Virus record (IMG/VR): IMGVR_UViG_3300042554_001774
Coordinates: 1-64,000 of that record
From: a virus
Length of the DNA: 64,000 bases
Direction: 5' to 3' (one strand)
Below, in pieces: positions 60,829 to 64,000 of the stretch. Each line of letters starts with the position of its first letter. Position 1 is the first letter of the stretch. The notes below the pieces were generated by a model. The model made no database searches, was not told the DNA's origin, and was given only the letters and a program-made list of their open reading frames with translations. Both the position numbers and the translations under genes were made by a program.

Positions 60829-61041
60829 TCACACATCCTTTAAGCTGTGAACATAAGAGAATGTCCTCGTTGGAGTACCCACCTGCCGGTGGCTGTCCTT
60901 CATAAAACGAGTATATGATTTGTTGCTGTCCCACTCCATATTTACCAGGATTTGGGTTTTGGTTTCACCAACAATTACACCGACAAGGCCGTCGCTTGTC
61001 TTGATGTATAGCGTACCTAAATGGTTGATTAGCTTGCTCAT
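60829..61041 (-). CDS. Small hypothetical beta-rich protein (70 aa)
   Basis: ATG at 61041 overlaps the upstream stop (ATGA). LGTLYIKTSDGLVGVIVGET and QILVNMEWDSN give an SH3-like beta pattern. Unknown. Confidence 0.6.
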   Translation of the reverse strand: MSKLINHLGTLYIKTSDGLVGVIVGETKTQILVNMEWDSNKSYTRFMKDSHRQVGTPTRTFSYVHSLKDV

Positions 61042-61502
61042 TCTGCCTCTCCCTTGCAAGAATAGCGGCCAGACGAAGTGACAGGCCGCTTGATACTCAA
61101 CACTTCTTTATCTATAAACTCAGTGCATGAGCACATGCCACTTCGCACCTCACCTAGCAGGGACAGTTCCAGGCGACTAGCTTCCCTATACTTAGAAAAC
61201 GCATCCCTCTCTGCGAGTCTACACGCTTCAGTTTCAGATTGAATCATTGTGTCGAACTCAACCATCGTTTTCACTAGGCCAATCCTCTTGGCCTCTCGTC
61301 TTGCAAATGTTTGAGTGCGACGGGGATCCTGTGATCGCAAGTATCTCAAAAAGTCCAGAGCCTTAGTTGTGGGGTTTTCGTAGTTAAAGTCGTTCATGTA
61401 GCGGATCGCTTTAACCTCACCGTTGTCAATCGCGACCCAGGCTTTACCGCAGCCCCTGTAGTCTCGATCCAGGACGGTATCATCTATCTTGTAAACAATC
61501 AT
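61038..61502 (-). CDS. Hypothetical protein (154 aa)
   Basis: An early beta part (MIVYKIDDTVLDRDYRG and AWVAIDNGEVKAIRYMND) then helices (EAKRIGLVKTMVEFD; ACRLAERDAFSKYREASRLE). Unknown; coupled to the next gene. Confidence 0.55.
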   Translation of the reverse strand: MIVYKIDDTVLDRDYRGCGKAWVAIDNGEVKAIRYMNDFNYENPTTKALDFLRYLRSQDPRRTQTFARREAKRIGLVKTMVEFDTMIQSETEACRLAERDAFSKYREASRLELSLLGEVRSGMCSCTEFIDKEVLSIKRPVTSSGRYSCKGEAE

Positions 61503-61540
61503 TTTGTGCCTCCTTCGATTTGGTGTTTAACTGTTCGTTA

Positions 61541-61699
61541 CTACTCGATCACGTAGCATGTGACGCTTGTGCCATCTATCTCGACCGAGATTACACCGCT
61601 GCCGCCATCATGCTTAGCCGCCTCAATTGATTCAGCCAGCTCTTCGGCGGTTGCCTCTCGAACAAAATCGCCGGTCTGATAACTCATTAAGCTTGCCAT
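61541..61699 (-). CDS. Very small protein (52 aa)
   Basis: GGAGA just before the ATG at 61699, TAG at 61541. 52 residues, acidic: MASLMSYQTGDFVREA, then EELAESIEAAKHDGGSG and a closing VISVEIDGTSVTCYVIE. The helix-then-two-strands make-up resembles small phage proteins in this size range. No homolog known to me. Confidence 0.6.
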   Translation of the reverse strand: MASLMSYQTGDFVREATAEELAESIEAAKHDGGSGVISVEIDGTSVTCYVIE

Positions 61700-61752
61700 T
61701 TATCTCTCCATATCTAAGGGTTGTGCGTAGCCGCATTGAAGCTAGTTGTCGG

Positions 61753-62118
61753 TTACTGAATACTAACCTCTGGCAAATCCATGACCCCATCGCTTTCGCG
61801 AAGCTCATTCGCGGCGTCACACCAGTCGCTTGCAAGTTGCCTGAGATACTTCTCGCATGTATCAGTCAGTGGAAACGATCCGCAGAAGTCCTCGGCTACA
61901 ACTCTGAACTTATCATGGCCTGGCATGTCCATTGCGCTCAGGTCGTACTCGTTGAAGATAGCCAGGCAGCCTTGTTGCCCTTCGCAATGCAGCCACAAGC
62001 CGCCCTTCCCTGACTTTGTAGTGCCGGGATGTATCTTGACTGAGCCATCAGCTAAGCCCTTAGCAAGCCAGCCGCACGTTCCACGAAGGTATCCGGTATT
62101 GGGTATACTGAATTCCAT
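61753..62118 (-). CDS. Hypothetical Cys-containing protein (121 aa)
   Basis: A soluble alpha/beta protein with several Cys (RGTCGWLAKGL, GLWLHCEGQQGC, DTCEKYLRQL). It is followed on the 3' side by the small gene at 61541. No clear motif. Confidence 0.6.
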   Translation of the reverse strand: MEFSIPNTGYLRGTCGWLAKGLADGSVKIHPGTTKSGKGGLWLHCEGQQGCLAIFNEYDLSAMDMPGHDKFRVVAEDFCGSFPLTDTCEKYLRQLASDWCDAANELRESDGVMDLPEVSIQ

Positions 62119-62219
62119 AACTAAATCTCCTGCGGGGCGATAGCTGCCCGCTAGCTTCCGGTAATTCCCGGCGTTTCCCGAATTCGGTCGGGGCCGTTCC
62201 TCAAAGTGAGGTAATTCAT

Positions 62220-62399
62220 CTACATTCTAACATCGGTTATTACCGATATCGGAATCCTCTTTCTCTCGTGCAGTACCTTCGCCCACTTATGGCCGTAGCC
62301 AAGCAGGCGATAGTTACCTCCACCGCATGTCGTCACCCATACGGACTTGATTGCCAAGTCCCTATTGCTGACCATCTTCTTCAGTTCTCTCAGTGTCAT
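62220..62399 (-). CDS. Small hypothetical basic protein (59 aa)
   Basis: ATG at 62399 with GGAG upstream, overlapping the previous gene by 38 bases. It starts with a basic helix (MTLRELKKMVSNRD) and continues with a beta-like part (IKSVWVTTCGGGNYRLLGYG). Unknown. Confidence 0.5.
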   Translation of the reverse strand: MTLRELKKMVSNRDLAIKSVWVTTCGGGNYRLLGYGHKWAKVLHERKRIPISVITDVRM

Positions 62400-62562
62400 C
62401 TCGATTCTCCATTTCAATGAACAGATCTATTTGTGCGTCAATTGCATCAGCCGCCTCTTTGGCTGTTGCGCGATCCTCATTTGTATTGAGGTCAGCTTCC
62501 CGTGCTAGCCAGTACAGGAATCTCTGTATCATCCCAAATAGTTCTAGCGTCTTGCCTTTCAT
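62362..62562 (-). CDS. Small hypothetical helical protein (66 aa)
   Basis: ATG at 62562 overlaps the stop of the preceding gene (TGATGA). All-helical, with KTLELFGMIQRFLYWLARE then an acidic end. Unknown. Confidence 0.55.
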   Translation of the reverse strand: MKGKTLELFGMIQRFLYWLAREADLNTNEDRATAKEAADAIDAQIDLFIEMENRDDTERTEEDGQQ

Positions 62563-63395
62563 CACCACCATCCAGTCACGGCAAAGCCGCTGTCAAGTGC
62601 CTTCTGTCGAAACTCCTTCGATGGTGCCTTGAGTCTTAACCCAATCACAACACCACGAGGATCTTCCCATCTGCGGTCAGTCTCATCTCCGTTGACTACC
62701 TGGAAACCATTCCATTCCTCTGGGAGAGTCCGATTGAACTTGTGAAGGTTCCTCGCCCCTGAAGTGTAACCATCGTCAAACACAACGGCAACATTCTTTC
62801 CTTCCTGGAGCAGCTCGATGCATGTTCCGTCACCGAATTTACCACCTCTAGAGAATGTAGTCCAGTAGTTCTTTCGGACTTGACCAACTCGCTGAGGGTG
62901 TTTGGTGTAGTCATAGAACTGAACATCTGGGTGTGCTTGCGGCACGCCGTATTTCTCCCACTTAATATCAGAAAACATGTTCGGCCTGTAGCAAAGCTTC
63001 TTGCCCTGCTTCTTAGCCTTCTCACTGAACTTCTCGATCTCCCTTGCTTGTTGGTCAAGGAACCATTCGCGAGCCTGGAACCACGCAACAGTCCTGGCTA
63101 TTCTAGCGCCGTGAATCACGTCGCCTAAAAAGTGCTTTGCACCTCTTCCTGTCTGGTCGAGACATGTGTCTGGGCAGTGCAGCGCATTCGTGCATACGTT
63201 GCCAGTTCCAGAACTCTCCTCTGGAGCCAGCGACGTGCCACAGGACATATACTCTTCGTTGTTATTCTTGGCTGTCTTCATGTTGTTATCGCCGTTAGAG
63301 ACTACGCTCTTAACTGGTCGCAGCACACCATTGACCTCCACCACTGGGCTGCCATTAACCCAATCAACAACACGATTCACCTTAGTATTAATCAC
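62562..63395 (-). CDS. DUF7227-like phage protein (277 aa)
   Basis: Contains GNVCTNALHCPDTCLDQTGRG (Cys cluster), then DVIHGARIARTVAWFQ, and VQFYDYTKHPQR with TTFSRGGKFGDGTC. This arrangement matches a family of phage proteins that I recall as DUF7227. The Cys could bind metal. ATG at 63395 is the first in frame, with an AAGGAGC box a few bases upstream; the ATG at residue 39 is an alternative. Enzyme activity unknown. Confidence 0.65.
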   Translation of the reverse strand: MINTKVNRVVDWVNGSPVVEVNGVLRPVKSVVSNGDNNMKTAKNNNEEYMSCGTSLAPEESSGTGNVCTNALHCPDTCLDQTGRGAKHFLGDVIHGARIARTVAWFQAREWFLDQQAREIEKFSEKAKKQGKKLCYRPNMFSDIKWEKYGVPQAHPDVQFYDYTKHPQRVGQVRKNYWTTFSRGGKFGDGTCIELLQEGKNVAVVFDDGYTSGARNLHKFNRTLPEEWNGFQVVNGDETDRRWEDPRGVVIGLRLKAPSKEFRQKALDSGFAVTGWW

Positions 63396-63426
63396 TCAAT
63401 AGCTCCTTATATTTTAGATACAACAA

Positions 63427-63552
63427 AAAGAGAGGCCGGATAAAACTGCCGTTGCCGTACCTCTCAGGGGAGAATGCTACGCAGATGAGTGCCACGTAGC
63501 AGGCTAGTTCTTAACTGGACGGCAATCTGCCTGTTAAGCGCCAGCCCTCTTT
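63427..63552 (-). other. Structured intergenic element (possible non-coding RNA)
   Basis: In a 168-bp gap without a gene there are nested complementary stretches: AAAGAGAGGC with GCCCTCTTT (outer), TTGCCGT with ACGGCAA (63452-63458 and 63519-63525), and a perfect 7-bp hairpin TGCTACG/CGTAGCA at 63475-63501. The inner part is tRNA-sized but the central arm is too long for a tRNA. A structured UTR or small RNA is possible. Confidence 0.4.
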
Positions 63553-63563
63553 GCCTTATACCC

Positions 63564-63752
63564 TTAGTCGTTGACTGGGTTAATTTCCATTTCGTAGTGC
63601 GACCTGGCTGTCTCGAGCATCGACTCGAAATCAACGCCTCTATCGCTGCAGAAATGCATCATGTCGACTAAGAGGTCCAGGCAGTCAGATTGCATTGGAC
63701 CTTCCGAGTTAGTGATGTCTGCATAAAACACGATGCATCGTTCAGCTAGCAT
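63564..63752 (-). CDS. Small hypothetical protein (62 aa)
   Basis: ATG at 63752 follows the stop of the winged-helix gene by 13 bases, with AAGAAAG upstream. Acidic and helical, with SDCLDLLVDMMHFCSDRG. Unknown. Confidence 0.55.
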   Translation of the reverse strand: MLAERCIVFYADITNSEGPMQSDCLDLLVDMMHFCSDRGVDFESMLETARSHYEMEINPVND

Positions 63753-63765
63753 TGATCTTTCTTGA

Positions 63766-64000
63766 TTATCCACGAGCGCTGACCTCCAGTGATTGCTTAC
63801 CGAGACTTGTAATGTCGAAACCATTTTCTACTTCACCATCGACTGGCTCAACCAGCCCCTTTCGTTGTAGTGACTTGAGGATCAGGAATGTCTGGTGCCT
63901 GCTACCCCAGAACCATGGGCCTTGCCGCCATGCACCATTACGCTTCAACTGCAGCAGCACTGCACGTTGATTCTTCGTTGCTCTTGGAACCTTTACTTGC
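63766..64000 (-). CDS. Winged-helix-like DNA-binding protein (partial, right edge)
   Basis: The frame is open to the right edge, so the N-terminus is cut. The visible 77 residues read KVPRATKNQRAVLLQL then SRHQTFLILKSLQRKGLVEP, a winged-helix with a typical KGLV turn. Probably a small regulator. Confidence 0.6.
   Translation of the reverse strand, partial: QVKVPRATKNQRAVLLQLKRNGAWRQGPWFWGSRHQTFLILKSLQRKGLVEPVDGEVENGFDITSLGKQSLEVSARG

Noticed and set aside
63451-63526. tRNA gene
   Set aside because: The acceptor-like pairing and size fit, but the central arm has a 7-bp stem and 13-base loop and the D arm is too short, so no anticodon can be assigned.

Overview
The window is part of a tailed-phage genome, either free or integrated. 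It has a complete head-packaging module (scaffold, major capsid protein, terminase small and large subunits, portal), tail genes, tail fibre and lectin genes, a replication and recombination block, and a long run of very small early-type genes. Nearly everything is on the minus strand, so the genes are read from right to left. Two paralogous tail-tube-like proteins and a tail-terminator-like protein suggest a non-contractile (siphovirus-like) tail; no sheath or baseplate genes are visible. A cysteine and poly-serine protein, secreted PKD-like and low-complexity proteins and a DUF2190-like decoration protein are reminiscent of phages of Planctomycetota, but that host guess is weak.

Layout, left to right. 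1-9584: the N-terminal 3194 residues of one giant 'polyvalent' protein that runs off the left edge. It carries two separate HExxH zincin motifs, a ParB-like segment, an ART-PolyVal ADP-ribosyltransferase-like domain, and a perfect 591-bp in-frame tandem duplication. 9577-17024: tail and virion genes. 17011-20666: small membrane and secreted proteins and a subtilisin-like protease. 20667-25138: a sugar cassette (GalE, a methyltransferase-glycosyltransferase fusion, a GT25 enzyme) next to a serine-rich protein. 25185-33000: decoration, adaptor, tail-fibre and lectin genes. 32985-41518: portal, terminase, capsid and scaffold, in an unusual order with a rho-independent terminator between the capsid and packaging units.

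41655-49700: the control and replication block. It has a HTH protein, a DUF1289 protein, a serine recombinase with two complete catalytic domains, a divergently overlapping sigma factor, PhoH-like ATPase, prim-pol, 5'-3' exonuclease, SF2 helicase and a ParB-like protein. 49749-64000: UvrD-like helicase, an alpha-CTD-like protein, an SMC/RecF-like ATPase, an XRE regulator and many small unknown genes. An IS200/IS605 (IS608-type) element at 54784-56466 interrupts one small gene so precisely that removing it restores the reading frame.

How the genes fit together: right-hand genes look like early and middle functions (recombination, replication, transcription control by a phage sigma factor and an alpha-CTD-like protein). 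The left-hand two thirds is a late operon group. A short motif (TTGCCATATACCA on the minus strand) recurs in three intergenic spots and may be a phage promoter or operator. No DNA polymerase and no recognisable lysozyme are present in this window.
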